Assembly (NCBI GenBank): GCA_007130265.1
Contig: SLST01000378.1
Coordinates: forward strand, 1-9,763
Source of the DNA: Spirochaetales bacterium
GTDB taxonomy: Bacteria > Spirochaetota > Spirochaetia > DSM-27196 > SLST01
DNA length: 9,763 nucleotides
Direction: 5' to 3'
In this document: positions 1 through 6,980 of the stretch, in pieces
Layout: the number at the start of each line of letters is the position of its first letter
Numbering within the stretch: the first letter of the stretch is position 1
Notes under the pieces: model-generated
Database searches by the model: none
What the model saw: the letters and a program-made list of their open reading frames with translations, nothing else
What the model was told of the DNA's origin: nothing
Program-made: the position numbers and the translations under genes

Positions 1-386
1 CACCCCGCGAAGGCGGAGGAGGCGCCGTACCGCGACCAGACCTCGTCGATCACCGCCAGGTTGATCGCGACCTCCCTCTCGTAGTCTCCGCCGACCCAGT
101 ATCTGCCCGAGTCGTAGAGACCCAGGTAGAACGCCATGCCGTGCTTCTCGCTGAGCTCGATGAACATCCTCACCAGATCGACCGGGGGCCGGAACGCGGC
201 CTCATCCGCCATGAGTCTGTCCGAGGGGTAGGTGAGCCAGTCGCGGTAGCCGCAGCGGATCAGAACCACCGTGTCGATACCCGCGCGGCGCATGTGCGCG
301 AAGTCCGCATCCCACTCGGCACGGCCCCAGTTCTGGTGGGGTATGTCATGGCTGATTTCGTCGAGAAAGGTAGCTCTGATCCTCAC
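1..386 (-). CDS. DUF4434 family protein, 3' end cut by window edge
   Basis: The first 128 residues are visible; the gene continues past the left edge. Near the N-terminus it reads TFLDEISHDIPHQNWG (residues 6-21), then IDTVVLIRCGYRDWLTYPS (37-55) and FYLGLYDSGRYW (86-97). These are hallmarks I recognise from DUF4434 proteins, TIM-barrel-like proteins resembling glycoside hydrolases and often found in polysaccharide-utilisation loci. The enzymatic activity of the family is not established to my knowledge, so a glycosidase role is inference. The start is GTG at 386, chosen because a GAGGTG ribosome binding site lies 7 bases upstream and because conserved sequence begins at once. No signal peptide is present, so this form should be cytoplasmic. 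The start overlaps the stop of the upstream rhamnosidase by four bases (GTGA), which implies translational coupling and a shared job in glycan breakdown. Confidence 0.82.
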   Translation of the reverse strand, partial: MRIRATFLDEISHDIPHQNWGRAEWDADFAHMRRAGIDTVVLIRCGYRDWLTYPSDRLMADEAAFRPPVDLVRMFIELSEKHGMAFYLGLYDSGRYWVGGDYEREVAINLAVIDEVWSRYGASSAFAG

Positions 387-3118
387 GGCATCGCACCTCG
401 AGCATGGGCCGGTCCGGGAGCCTGGTCAAGGGCGCACGAGATCTCGTACGTGCCCGACCCCAGTTCCGTCTCGACGGTCCCCCAGCGGCCCTTCGCGAAT
501 GCGGCTACGCCGACCTGACCACCGTGGATCGTGAGCGACGACAAGTCTGAGCACGGCAGAACGACCCGCGCCGTGGTGTTCGCCGGGATCGTGAAGGTGT
601 AGCGGACTCGCTCACCCTCACGCTTCCACGCGCTCGCGATCAGTCCGCGAACCGAGTGATAGCGCCCCTCGGCGTGCGTGAACGATCCGCCCGGCCTGGG
701 GGCGAGGATGAAACGCGAGAAGCCCGGTGAGCCCGGGTCAGTATCGATCCCGGCCACCGTGTCGAGAAACCAGCCTGCCACCGCGCCGTACGTGTAGTGG
801 TTGTGACTCGCCGAGGGAACACCGTTCTCGTCAATGCCCGTCCACGTCTCCCAGATGGTCGTCGCGCCCTTCGTGACCGGATAGAGCCAGCCCGGAATGG
901 ATGTCTGCTCCACCATGCCGTAGGCAACGTCGGCGTGTCCCCTGTCGCTCAGCGTCCGACAGATGTACGGCGTCGTGAGGAAGCCCGTCCCTATGCGGTA
1001 CCCGTTCTGCGCGACCATGCCGGCCAGCTCATCGACCGCGGCCTGCTGCTCCGGCTCGCTGAGGAGACCGAGTGCGACCGGGCGGACGTACCGACACTGC
1101 CGACTGGAGCGGATGCGTCCGTCCTTCGTGAAGCTGTAGCGGTACGCCTTCGCGGCGTTCTCTGCGAGCTCGCGGTACCGCCTCGCCTCGTCAGGCTTGC
1201 CGAGCTCGTCCGCAATCTCGGACAGCAGCCGGCTCGAGTACGCGAGGTACGCCGTTGCGACCTCCGGCTCGGAGAAGAGCATGCGCTTGACGACGCCTGC
1301 CGCGACCTTCTTGAGCGGAACACCGGGTTCGAGCCATTCTCCCCAGTGGTACTTCGTGTCCCACGTGTACCGGCGAAACGGGTTCGGCTTCAGCAGGCGT
1401 ATCCAGTGAGTCTTCCGGGCACAGGCAGCCTCGTAGTCGACCCACGCCTTCATGCTCTCCCACTGTTCTTCCAGGACCGACCGGTCGCCGTAGACCTTCC
1501 AGATGACCCAGGGGACGATCACCGCCGCGTCACCCCATCCCGCCGACCCCTCGATCCTGCGTGTCAGCCAGGTGTCAAAGCCGACGGCGGGCGAGATATT
1601 GGGCACCATGCCATTCTCGTGCTGCTCGGCGGCAAGGTCGCGCAGCCACTTCTTGAGAAACGCCGCGCTCTCCATCAGGTACGATCCGGCTCGTGAGTAG
1701 ACCTGGGCGTCGCCGCTCCAGCCGGCACGCTCCCGCTGTGGGCAGTCGGTGGGGATGTCCACGAAGTTGCCCTTCTGGCTCCAGAGCGCGTTCAGTACGA
1801 GCCGGTTCACGAGGTCGTTCGAGCAGGAGAAGAAGCCGATCTGCTCGATGTCGGAGTAGATAGCGTGCGCCGTGAACCGCTCCGGTCGCACCTCTTCCGG
1901 CCAGCCTTCGAGCAGGACGTAGCGGAACCCGTGGAAGGTGAAGAGAGGCTTGAAGCTCTCGGGTCCGCCGCCGGCAAGAGTGTACGTTATCTGCTGGAGG
2001 ACCGGGGTGAACTTCTTCAGCCCTAGCTCCAGGTTTTTCATCGTGAAATTGCCGTTCTCGTCCAGGACCTCTCCATGGGTGAGCTTCACCGTGTCACCGG
2101 CTTCACCCTCGACCGTGAACGAGACGTAGCCGGCGATGTTCTGGCCAAAGTCGAGCACCGTATTCCCGTCCGGCGTCGTGAGTACCTCGGGTCTGAACTC
2201 TTCGCGCTCACGCACCACAGGCGCGTCGGTACCTGTCAGCTGTTCATAGCCGTGATCGCGCACGGCGACCCCATGCCACCCCTCCGGGGTCCGCCTTGCA
2301 TCAACACGCAGGCCGTCCTTCAGATCGTTTTCGCGTATGGGTCCGTCCTGACTTGCCTTCCATGTTTCGTCGGTGGCGCAGGCGACGGCGCGTGTTCCGT
2401 TCAGCGACACTTCGAGCTGGGCGAGTAGCGCGAGTCGCTCTCCGTACACATTGAGAGACCCAAAGGCCCCAACCCGACCGCGGAACCACCCGTCACCGAG
2501 GGTAACTTCGATATGGTTCTCCCCGGCTACCAGCAGCTCGCCGACGTCCCAGGTCTGGACCTGGAGTCGATGGTGGTACGAGGTGCACCCCGGGGTGAGC
2601 ACTGCATCCGTCACCGGCCTGCCGTTGAGGGAAGCGCGGTAGAGCCCGTGTGCCGTGATGTAGAGACGAGCCGTGTTCGGGGCGTTCTCCAGAGTGAACG
2701 TCCGGGCGAGGACCGACGCCGGATATCGGGTGTCCGGATCTATCGTGTCCGGCTGGGGATCAATCCACTTCGCCTGCCAGTCCGCAGGCTGCAGGAGGCC
2801 GAGCTCGAACGAGGCCCAGTTGCTCCATTCACCTTCGGCTCCCTTCTCATCCCAGATCAGCACCCGCCAGTACACCAGGTCGCGGCTTCCGAGCTCTGCT
2901 CCGGTGTACTCGACGCCCAACTGCCGGTCGCCCTCGACGCGACCGCTGTCCCACAGGCAGGCATCGGTTCCCGACGGCTCCCGGCAGCAGCGGATGCGCC
3001 ACGCCGTCTGCCGACGGTTGAAGCCGTCTGCCGCGATCTCCCACGAAAACCCGGGCCTCGCGTCACTTACGCCAACCGGGTTGTCCAGGGAGTTCGTCCG
3101 TAGTCGTACTGCCTTCAT
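383..3118 (-). CDS. Alpha-L-rhamnosidase, glycoside hydrolase family 78
   Basis: This 911-residue protein hydrolyses terminal alpha-L-rhamnose from oligosaccharides or glycosides by an inverting mechanism, as known for GH78. The layout matches the family: an N-terminal Fn3-like region (about 1-108), a jelly-roll rhamnosidase N domain with AKWIDP (116-121), a beta-sandwich (about 305-410), the (alpha/alpha)6 catalytic barrel (about 415-795) and a C-terminal beta domain (about 797-895). The catalytic segment DCPQRERAGWSGD gives D458, E463 and D470, with the same spacing as the acidic triad of Bacillus RhaB; the later WET motif supplies E757, the likely partner of the RhaB C-terminal catalytic Glu. 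The ATG at 3118 has GGAGGG 4 bases upstream. No signal peptide is seen, so it likely acts in the cytoplasm on imported substrate. It leads a leftward operon with the DUF4434 gene and is divergent from the nitroreductase-sulfatase operon. Confidence 0.95.
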   Translation of the reverse strand: MKAVRLRTNSLDNPVGVSDARPGFSWEIAADGFNRRQTAWRIRCCREPSGTDACLWDSGRVEGDRQLGVEYTGAELGSRDLVYWRVLIWDEKGAEGEWSNWASFELGLLQPADWQAKWIDPQPDTIDPDTRYPASVLARTFTLENAPNTARLYITAHGLYRASLNGRPVTDAVLTPGCTSYHHRLQVQTWDVGELLVAGENHIEVTLGDGWFRGRVGAFGSLNVYGERLALLAQLEVSLNGTRAVACATDETWKASQDGPIRENDLKDGLRVDARRTPEGWHGVAVRDHGYEQLTGTDAPVVREREEFRPEVLTTPDGNTVLDFGQNIAGYVSFTVEGEAGDTVKLTHGEVLDENGNFTMKNLELGLKKFTPVLQQITYTLAGGGPESFKPLFTFHGFRYVLLEGWPEEVRPERFTAHAIYSDIEQIGFFSCSNDLVNRLVLNALWSQKGNFVDIPTDCPQRERAGWSGDAQVYSRAGSYLMESAAFLKKWLRDLAAEQHENGMVPNISPAVGFDTWLTRRIEGSAGWGDAAVIVPWVIWKVYGDRSVLEEQWESMKAWVDYEAACARKTHWIRLLKPNPFRRYTWDTKYHWGEWLEPGVPLKKVAAGVVKRMLFSEPEVATAYLAYSSRLLSEIADELGKPDEARRYRELAENAAKAYRYSFTKDGRIRSSRQCRYVRPVALGLLSEPEQQAAVDELAGMVAQNGYRIGTGFLTTPYICRTLSDRGHADVAYGMVEQTSIPGWLYPVTKGATTIWETWTGIDENGVPSASHNHYTYGAVAGWFLDTVAGIDTDPGSPGFSRFILAPRPGGSFTHAEGRYHSVRGLIASAWKREGERVRYTFTIPANTTARVVLPCSDLSSLTIHGGQVGVAAFAKGRWGTVETELGSGTYEISCALDQAPGPAHARGAMP
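394..399 (-). promoter_or_regulatory. Ribosome binding site of the DUF4434 gene
   Basis: The minus strand reads GAGGTG here, inside the last codons of the rhamnosidase gene, with 7 bases before the GTG start at 386. It fixes the start of the downstream gene and supports coupled translation of the two proteins. Confidence 0.6.
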
Positions 3119-3128
3119 TGAACCCTCC

Positions 3129-3159
3129 GCGAGTCACCGCGCCAAGGTGATGGACTCGC
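3129..3159 (-). promoter_or_regulatory. Hairpin in the rhamnosidase 5' leader
   Basis: In the leftward transcript GCGAG plus TCACC can pair with GGTGACTCGC, giving ten base pairs with a 4-base bulge and a 7-base loop (TTGGCGC). A perfect 7-bp version is GCGAGTC with GACTCGC. The stem ends directly against the GGAGGG ribosome binding site (3123-3128). It could tune ribosome access or protect the mRNA; function is not shown. Confidence 0.4.
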
Positions 3160-3302
3160 TCCCAAGCGCGACGCCGACTCCTCGTTCGATTGAGGGAGGC
3201 GAGCGATTCACTGCCGTCGCAAGAAGTGGCGGGGACCGAGCGTCGGATCCTCGTGACGCTTGAGCTCGTACCCATTATGAGAAATACGGCAGGTCAGCTG
3301 TC

Positions 3303-3330
3303 ATTGTAGGCCCGGCCACGATTGTGTCAA
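3303..3330 (-). promoter_or_regulatory. Sigma70-type promoter for the rhamnosidase operon
   Basis: On the minus strand a perfect -35 box TTGACA (3330-3325) and a -10 box TACAAT (3308-3303, five of six consensus) are 16 bases apart. Transcription would start near 3296 and leave a leader of about 178 bases before the ATG at 3118. The -35 box forms half of the inverted arrangement TTGTGTCAA shared with the rightward promoter candidate. Confidence 0.6.
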
Positions 3331-3351
3331 TCCGGCAAGACAGGATACGAT
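3322..3351 (+). promoter_or_regulatory. Candidate promoter of the nitroreductase-sulfatase operon
   Basis: TTGTGT (3322-3327) and TACGAT (3346-3351) are 18 bases apart and match the sigma70 boxes in three and four of six positions. The predicted transcription start falls on or next to the ATG at 3358. No good ribosome binding site precedes that ATG, so a leaderless mRNA is possible. This box set is weaker than the divergent one it overlaps. Confidence 0.35.
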
Positions 3352-3357
3352 GGATAC

Positions 3358-3867
3358 ATGGAAGCATATGAAGCCCTGATCACACGCAGAAGCATCCGGC
3401 AGTACCAGGACAAGGCGGTACCGGCGGAGATAGTCGACAAGATACTCGGGGCTGCGATGCAGGCGCCGTCCGCGGTTGACACGCAACCGTGGCACTTCGT
3501 CGTGATCGATGAGGCGGATCTGCTTCGCGAGATACCGTCGGTTCACCAGTACGCGAAGATGGCCGCTCGCGCCCCGTGCGCGATTCTGGTTTGCGCTGAA
3601 CCGGCGCTCGCCCATGGGCCCGGGTATGTCCCGCAGGACTGCTCGGCCGCGACGGAGAACATCCTGCTCGCCGCGCATGCTCTGGGCCTTGGTGCGGTGT
3701 GGTGCGGCGTCTACGCGGTGCCCGACCGGGAAGCCGGTTTCCGGTCGCTCCTCTCGATCCCGGAGTCGGTTCAGCCCTTCTCGCTCGTCGTCCTCGGCTA
3801 TCCCGATGAAGCGCGCCCCCAGCCTGAGCGGTTCAAGCCGGAGCGCGTCCATCGTAACGGCTGGTAG
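3358..3867 (+). CDS. Nitroreductase family protein (FMN-dependent)
   Basis: The 169-residue protein has the nitroreductase fold signatures: ALITRRSIRQYQ at the N-terminus (R10, R11, S12, R14 for the FMN phosphate), APSAVDTQPWHFVVI (36-50), AATENILLAAHALGLGAVWCG (97-117) and VVLGYPDE near the end. The family uses FMN and NAD(P)H to reduce nitro compounds, quinones, flavins or other electrophiles; the physiological substrate cannot be read from sequence. Length is typical of the short single-domain members. The ATG at 3358 is preferred over an in-frame TTG at 3322, since MEAYEALITRRSIR is the usual N-terminus and the TTG region overlaps the promoter. It is the first gene of an apparent operon; the sulfatase starts 7 bases after its stop. 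A redox enzyme at the head of a sulfatase operon is unusual and its link to glycan use is unclear. Confidence 0.9.
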   Translation: MEAYEALITRRSIRQYQDKAVPAEIVDKILGAAMQAPSAVDTQPWHFVVIDEADLLREIPSVHQYAKMAARAPCAILVCAEPALAHGPGYVPQDCSAATENILLAAHALGLGAVWCGVYAVPDREAGFRSLLSIPESVQPFSLVVLGYPDEARPQPERFKPERVHRNGW

Positions 3868-3874
3868 GTTCTCC

Positions 3875-5365
3875 GTGCAGAAGATAGACCGCCCGAACGT
3901 CCTGCTCATCACCGTAGACCACTGGCCCGCCCACCTGCTCGGCGTCGCCGGCCACCCGGTGATTCAGACGCCCACGCTGGACGAGCTCGCGCGAAACGGC
4001 GTGCGCCTCGCTCGGGCCTATTCGGAGTGCCCCGTCTGTATCCCGGCGCGACGGACGCTCATGACCGGGACGACCCCCAGGACGCACGGCGACCGGACCT
4101 TCCAGGCGGAGCTCCCTATGCCGCGGCTCCCCACTCTCGCCCAGACCTTCCGCAACGCGGGTTACCAGGCGTACGCGGTGGGAAAGCTTCATGTCTTCCC
4201 CCAGCGTGACCGCATCGGCTTTGATGACGTCCTCCTCGACGAAGAGGGCCGCACGCAATGGGGCGTGGTCGACGACTACGAGCTCTTCCTGGGCGATCGC
4301 GGTCATGCCGGCGAGCAGTATGCGCACGGCATGTCGAACAACCAGTATGTGAGCCGTCCCTGGCATCTGCCGGAAGAGCTTCACCGGACGAACTGGGCTG
4401 CGGCGCAGGCCGAGCGCTTCATCAGGCGGCGCGATCCCACGCGTCCGTCGCTCTGGTACCTCGGGTTCGCCCATCCCCACCCGCCGCTCACGCCGCCGTC
4501 CTCGTACCTCGACCTCTACCGGTCTGTGAAAATTGACGAGCCTTTCGTGGGCGAGTGGGCGCGTGATCCGCAGCTGCTTCCGTACGCGCTTGGCCGCAAC
4601 CACGAGTACGCCCGCCATCTCAGCGAGGCGGTGCGCATTGAGGCGCGCCGCGCCTTCTACGCTAGCTGCACGCACATCGACCACCAGATCCGGCGCGTCA
4701 TAGGCACGCTTCGCGAGGAAGGTATTCTCCACGAGACGGTCATCGCCTTCACGAGCGACCACGGCGATATGCTCGGCAATCACGGCCTGTGGGCAAAACG
4801 GTGCTTCTTCGAAGGGGCCGCCGGCGTCCCGATGATTCTCTGCGGCACGGAGTCGGTCGGAAGCGGCGACCGCTCGCGGGTGCCGGCGGGAACAACCGAC
4901 GATCGGCTCATCGGTCTCGCGGATCTCATGCCCACGCTGCTCGACCTGTGCGGGATCGAGATCCCGCCGACTGTCGAAGGGCTTTCCATGACGGACGACG
5001 GGCGCCGGGAGTATCTCTACGGCGAGCAGGACGAAGGTGTGACGGCAAGCCGGATGATCGTGACCGGAGGGTACAAGCTGATCTACTTCGCGACCGGCAA
5101 CCGGCGGCTCCTGTTCGACCTTGGGTCGGACCCACACGAGCTCTGCGATCTCTCGTCGGACCCCGCGCACGCGGAGATCCTGAGCGAGCTGACCGCATTG
5201 TTACTCCGGGAGCTCCATGGACGAGACCTCGAGTGGGTGAAGGACGGCGAGTTGATCGGGCTGCCCGGTCGCCGGTTCGAGCCTTCGCCCTCGCAGGGCC
5301 TCTTTGGACAACGCGGATCGCATTGGCCGCCGCCTCCTGCGAGCGGTATCAGCGTCGGCGCCTGA
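3875..5365 (+). CDS. S1-family sulfatase, first of tandem pair
   Basis: A 496-residue alkaline-phosphatase-superfamily hydrolase of the formylglycine-dependent type. After RPNVLLITVDHW (D15, metal) comes the maturation signature CIPARRTLMTG, with C55 as the residue converted to formylglycine. GKLHV (K104, H106), GFAHPHPPL (H200, H202), FTSDHGDMLG (D295, H296) and K308 complete the active site. The second Asp of the common DD pair is His16, and the later pair is D-H; this pattern also occurs in phosphonate monoester and phosphodiester hydrolases, so the ester cleaved is not certain. The start is GTG at 3875, which places the first strand at the N-terminus; the only help upstream is a weak TAGG, and translation may be coupled to the nitroreductase stop 7 bases away. 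No signal peptide is seen, so cytoplasmic action is likely. No sulfatase-maturing enzyme is encoded in the window. Confidence 0.9.
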   Translation: MQKIDRPNVLLITVDHWPAHLLGVAGHPVIQTPTLDELARNGVRLARAYSECPVCIPARRTLMTGTTPRTHGDRTFQAELPMPRLPTLAQTFRNAGYQAYAVGKLHVFPQRDRIGFDDVLLDEEGRTQWGVVDDYELFLGDRGHAGEQYAHGMSNNQYVSRPWHLPEELHRTNWAAAQAERFIRRRDPTRPSLWYLGFAHPHPPLTPPSSYLDLYRSVKIDEPFVGEWARDPQLLPYALGRNHEYARHLSEAVRIEARRAFYASCTHIDHQIRRVIGTLREEGILHETVIAFTSDHGDMLGNHGLWAKRCFFEGAAGVPMILCGTESVGSGDRSRVPAGTTDDRLIGLADLMPTLLDLCGIEIPPTVEGLSMTDDGRREYLYGEQDEGVTASRMIVTGGYKLIYFATGNRRLLFDLGSDPHELCDLSSDPAHAEILSELTALLLRELHGRDLEWVKDGELIGLPGRRFEPSPSQGLFGQRGSHWPPPPASGISVGA

Positions 5366-5389
5366 GATTACAGAACTGGAAGGGAAGAA

Positions 5390-6895
5390 ATGCGCGCAAT
5401 CATGATCATGTTCGATTCGCTGAACCGCCGCCTCCTGCCTCCCTACGGCTGCGACTGGACGCACGCGCCCAACTTCGCGCGCCTTGCCGAGCGTACCGTC
5501 GTGATGGATACCTCCTATGTGGGAAGCATGCCGTGCATGCCCGCGCGGCGCGAGCTGCACACCGGTCGGCTCAACTTCCTGCATCGCAGCTGGGGGCCCG
5601 TGGAGCCGTTCGACGATTCGATGCCGGAGACGCTCAAGCGCAACGGCGTACATACGCACCTCGCGAGCGACCACTACCACTACTGGGAGGACGGCGGGTC
5701 GACCTACCATACCCGTTACTCGACGTGGGAGAGCTCCCGCGGCCAGGAGGGCGACCCCTGGAAGGCGCACGTGGGGCAACGTGAGCTTCCTGAGAGCCTC
5801 AACAACGGCCGGCAGGGCAATGCCGGAAGCCCCACGGTCACCCAGGACTGGGTTAACCGCGAGTACGCTCGTGAGATCGAGGAGTTCCCGCAGGCGCAGA
5901 CGTTCGCGAACGGTCTGCATTTCCTCGAGACCAACAAGGACACCGACTCGTGGTTCCTGCAGATCGAAACCTTCGACCCGCACGAGCCGTTCTTCTCCCA
6001 CCCGCGGTTCAAGGAGCTCTACCCGCACGCCTACGATGGGCCCCATTTTGACTGGCCTCCCTACCGAAAGGTCAGCGAGGCGCGTGAGGTCGTCGAGCAC
6101 ATGCGCATGGAGTACGCTGCGCTCCTCTCCATGTGTGACTATCACCTGGGCCGGATTCTTGACTTCATGGACAACCACACGATGTGGGACGACACGCTGC
6201 TCATAGTCAACACCGACCACGGCTTCCTCCTTGGAGAGCACGGCTGGTGGGCGAAGTGCGCGATGCCGTTCTACGACGAGGTCGCGCGAACCCCGCTCTT
6301 CGTCTGGGACCCAAGGGTCGGCTGCTCCGGCGAGCGGCGGTCGAGCCTCGTGCAGACGATCGACCTCGCACCGACGCTCCTTGACTGTTTCGGTATCCAG
6401 CAGGCCGACGCGATGCTTGGGCGCCCGCTTCGCGGGGTCATAGCCGACGACGCCCCGGTGCGCGAGGCCGGGCTCTTTGGTATCCACGGCGGTCACGTCA
6501 ACGCCACCGACGGCCGGTACGTCTACATGCGCGCGCCGGCGACCTCTGAGAACTCGCCTCTGTACGAGTACACGCTCATGCCGACACGGCACGGCGGAGG
6601 AAGGGCGTTCATCGAGCCGGAGCGCCTTGCGCGGGCGAAGCTCGCGAAGCCGTTCGCCTTCACGAAGGAGTGCCCGCTCCTGCGCGTCCCCGGTCTCAAC
6701 GAGCGCTACAACATGTCCGCCTTTGGTACCATGCTCTTCGACACGCTCGATGATCCGCGGCAGGAGCGCCCGCTCGACCTTCGCACCGCAGAGGCCCGGA
6801 CGATCGAGCGGCGGATGATCGAGCAGATGATGACCCTCATGCGTGAGAACGACGCGCCGCCCGAGCAGTACGAGCGGCTCGGTCTCCGGCGGTAA
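5390..6895 (+). CDS. S1-family sulfatase, second of tandem pair
   Basis: This 501-residue protein is a second formylglycine sulfatase, clearly different in sequence from its neighbour. The N-terminus MRAIMIMFDSLNR gives metal ligand D9, then GSMPCMPARRELHTG carries C49 (formylglycine) in a CxPxR motif, FDPHEPF (about 195-201) supplies a substrate-pocket His, and NTDHGFLLGEHGWWAKC gives D276, H277 and K289. The C-terminal part (GIHGGHVNATDGRYVYMR) is typical of a branch of COG3119 arylsulfatases. No signal peptide is present. The ATG has a strong GGAAGGGA ribosome binding site (5378-5385) and follows the first sulfatase by 24 bases, so the two are probably cotranscribed. Two different sulfatases suggest a substrate with more than one ester position, but the actual substrate is unknown. 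No clear hairpin terminator follows. Confidence 0.92.
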   Translation: MRAIMIMFDSLNRRLLPPYGCDWTHAPNFARLAERTVVMDTSYVGSMPCMPARRELHTGRLNFLHRSWGPVEPFDDSMPETLKRNGVHTHLASDHYHYWEDGGSTYHTRYSTWESSRGQEGDPWKAHVGQRELPESLNNGRQGNAGSPTVTQDWVNREYAREIEEFPQAQTFANGLHFLETNKDTDSWFLQIETFDPHEPFFSHPRFKELYPHAYDGPHFDWPPYRKVSEAREVVEHMRMEYAALLSMCDYHLGRILDFMDNHTMWDDTLLIVNTDHGFLLGEHGWWAKCAMPFYDEVARTPLFVWDPRVGCSGERRSSLVQTIDLAPTLLDCFGIQQADAMLGRPLRGVIADDAPVREAGLFGIHGGHVNATDGRYVYMRAPATSENSPLYEYTLMPTRHGGGRAFIEPERLARAKLAKPFAFTKECPLLRVPGLNERYNMSAFGTMLFDTLDDPRQERPLDLRTAEARTIERRMIEQMMTLMRENDAPPEQYERLGLRR

Positions 6896-6927
6896 GCCTC
6901 ACTGCGCCGACCAAGAGAAGAAAGTTC

Positions 6928-6957
6928 TTGACTTCTGATGTCAGGAATATGCATATC
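6928..6957 (+). promoter_or_regulatory. Candidate promoter of the fasciclin gene
   Basis: TTGACT (6928-6933) matches the -35 consensus in five of six positions. The -10 box is less clear and should lie in the TATGCATATC stretch (6948-6957); CATATC at 18-bp spacing matches in only three. The region is much more AT-rich than its surroundings, which fits a promoter. Confidence 0.4.
6947..6956. repeat. Perfect 10-bp palindrome ATATGCATAT
   Basis: The stretch is its own reverse complement and overlaps the expected -10 region of the fasciclin promoter. It could be an operator half or simply AT-rich promoter DNA. Confidence 0.4.
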
Positions 6958-6961
6958 TACT

Positions 6962-6980
6962 CCAATAAACTTATTGGAGG
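6962..6980 (+). promoter_or_regulatory. Inverted repeat overlapping the fasciclin ribosome binding site
   Basis: CCAATAA (6962-6968) and TTATTGG (6971-6977) form a perfect 7-bp inverted repeat with a 2-base gap; as RNA it could fold into a 6-bp stem with an AACT loop. Its right arm contains the first two bases of the GGAGG site (6976-6980), which lies 5 bases before the GTG start. The element could be a repressor operator or an RNA hairpin that limits ribosome access. Confidence 0.5.

Noticed and set aside
797..1696. Plus-strand open frame of 299 codons within the rhamnosidase gene
   Set aside because: It lies opposite the catalytic domain of the GH78 gene and shows no known motif.
3063..3275. 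70-codon minus-strand frame in the rhamnosidase leader
   Set aside because: It overlaps the start of the rhamnosidase gene in another frame, has no clear ribosome binding site and no conserved features; a leader peptide is possible but unsupported.
3322..3357. TTG start for the nitroreductase at 3322
   Set aside because: The 12 extra residues have no family match and overlap the promoter boxes; the ATG at 3358 gives the usual N-terminus.
3509..3874. Extended N-terminus for the first sulfatase
   Set aside because: The extra 122 codons are the nitroreductase gene read in another frame; family homology starts right after the GTG at 3875.
3833..5170. Long minus-strand open frame of 445 codons opposite the first sulfatase
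   Set aside because: It mirrors a gene with clear catalytic motifs, has no recognisable domain, and is Arg/Val/Ala/Glu-rich as expected for the complement of GC-rich coding DNA.
5201..6592. Long minus-strand open frame of 463 codons opposite the second sulfatase
   Set aside because: Same reasoning: low-complexity composition, no domain, and full overlap with a well supported gene.
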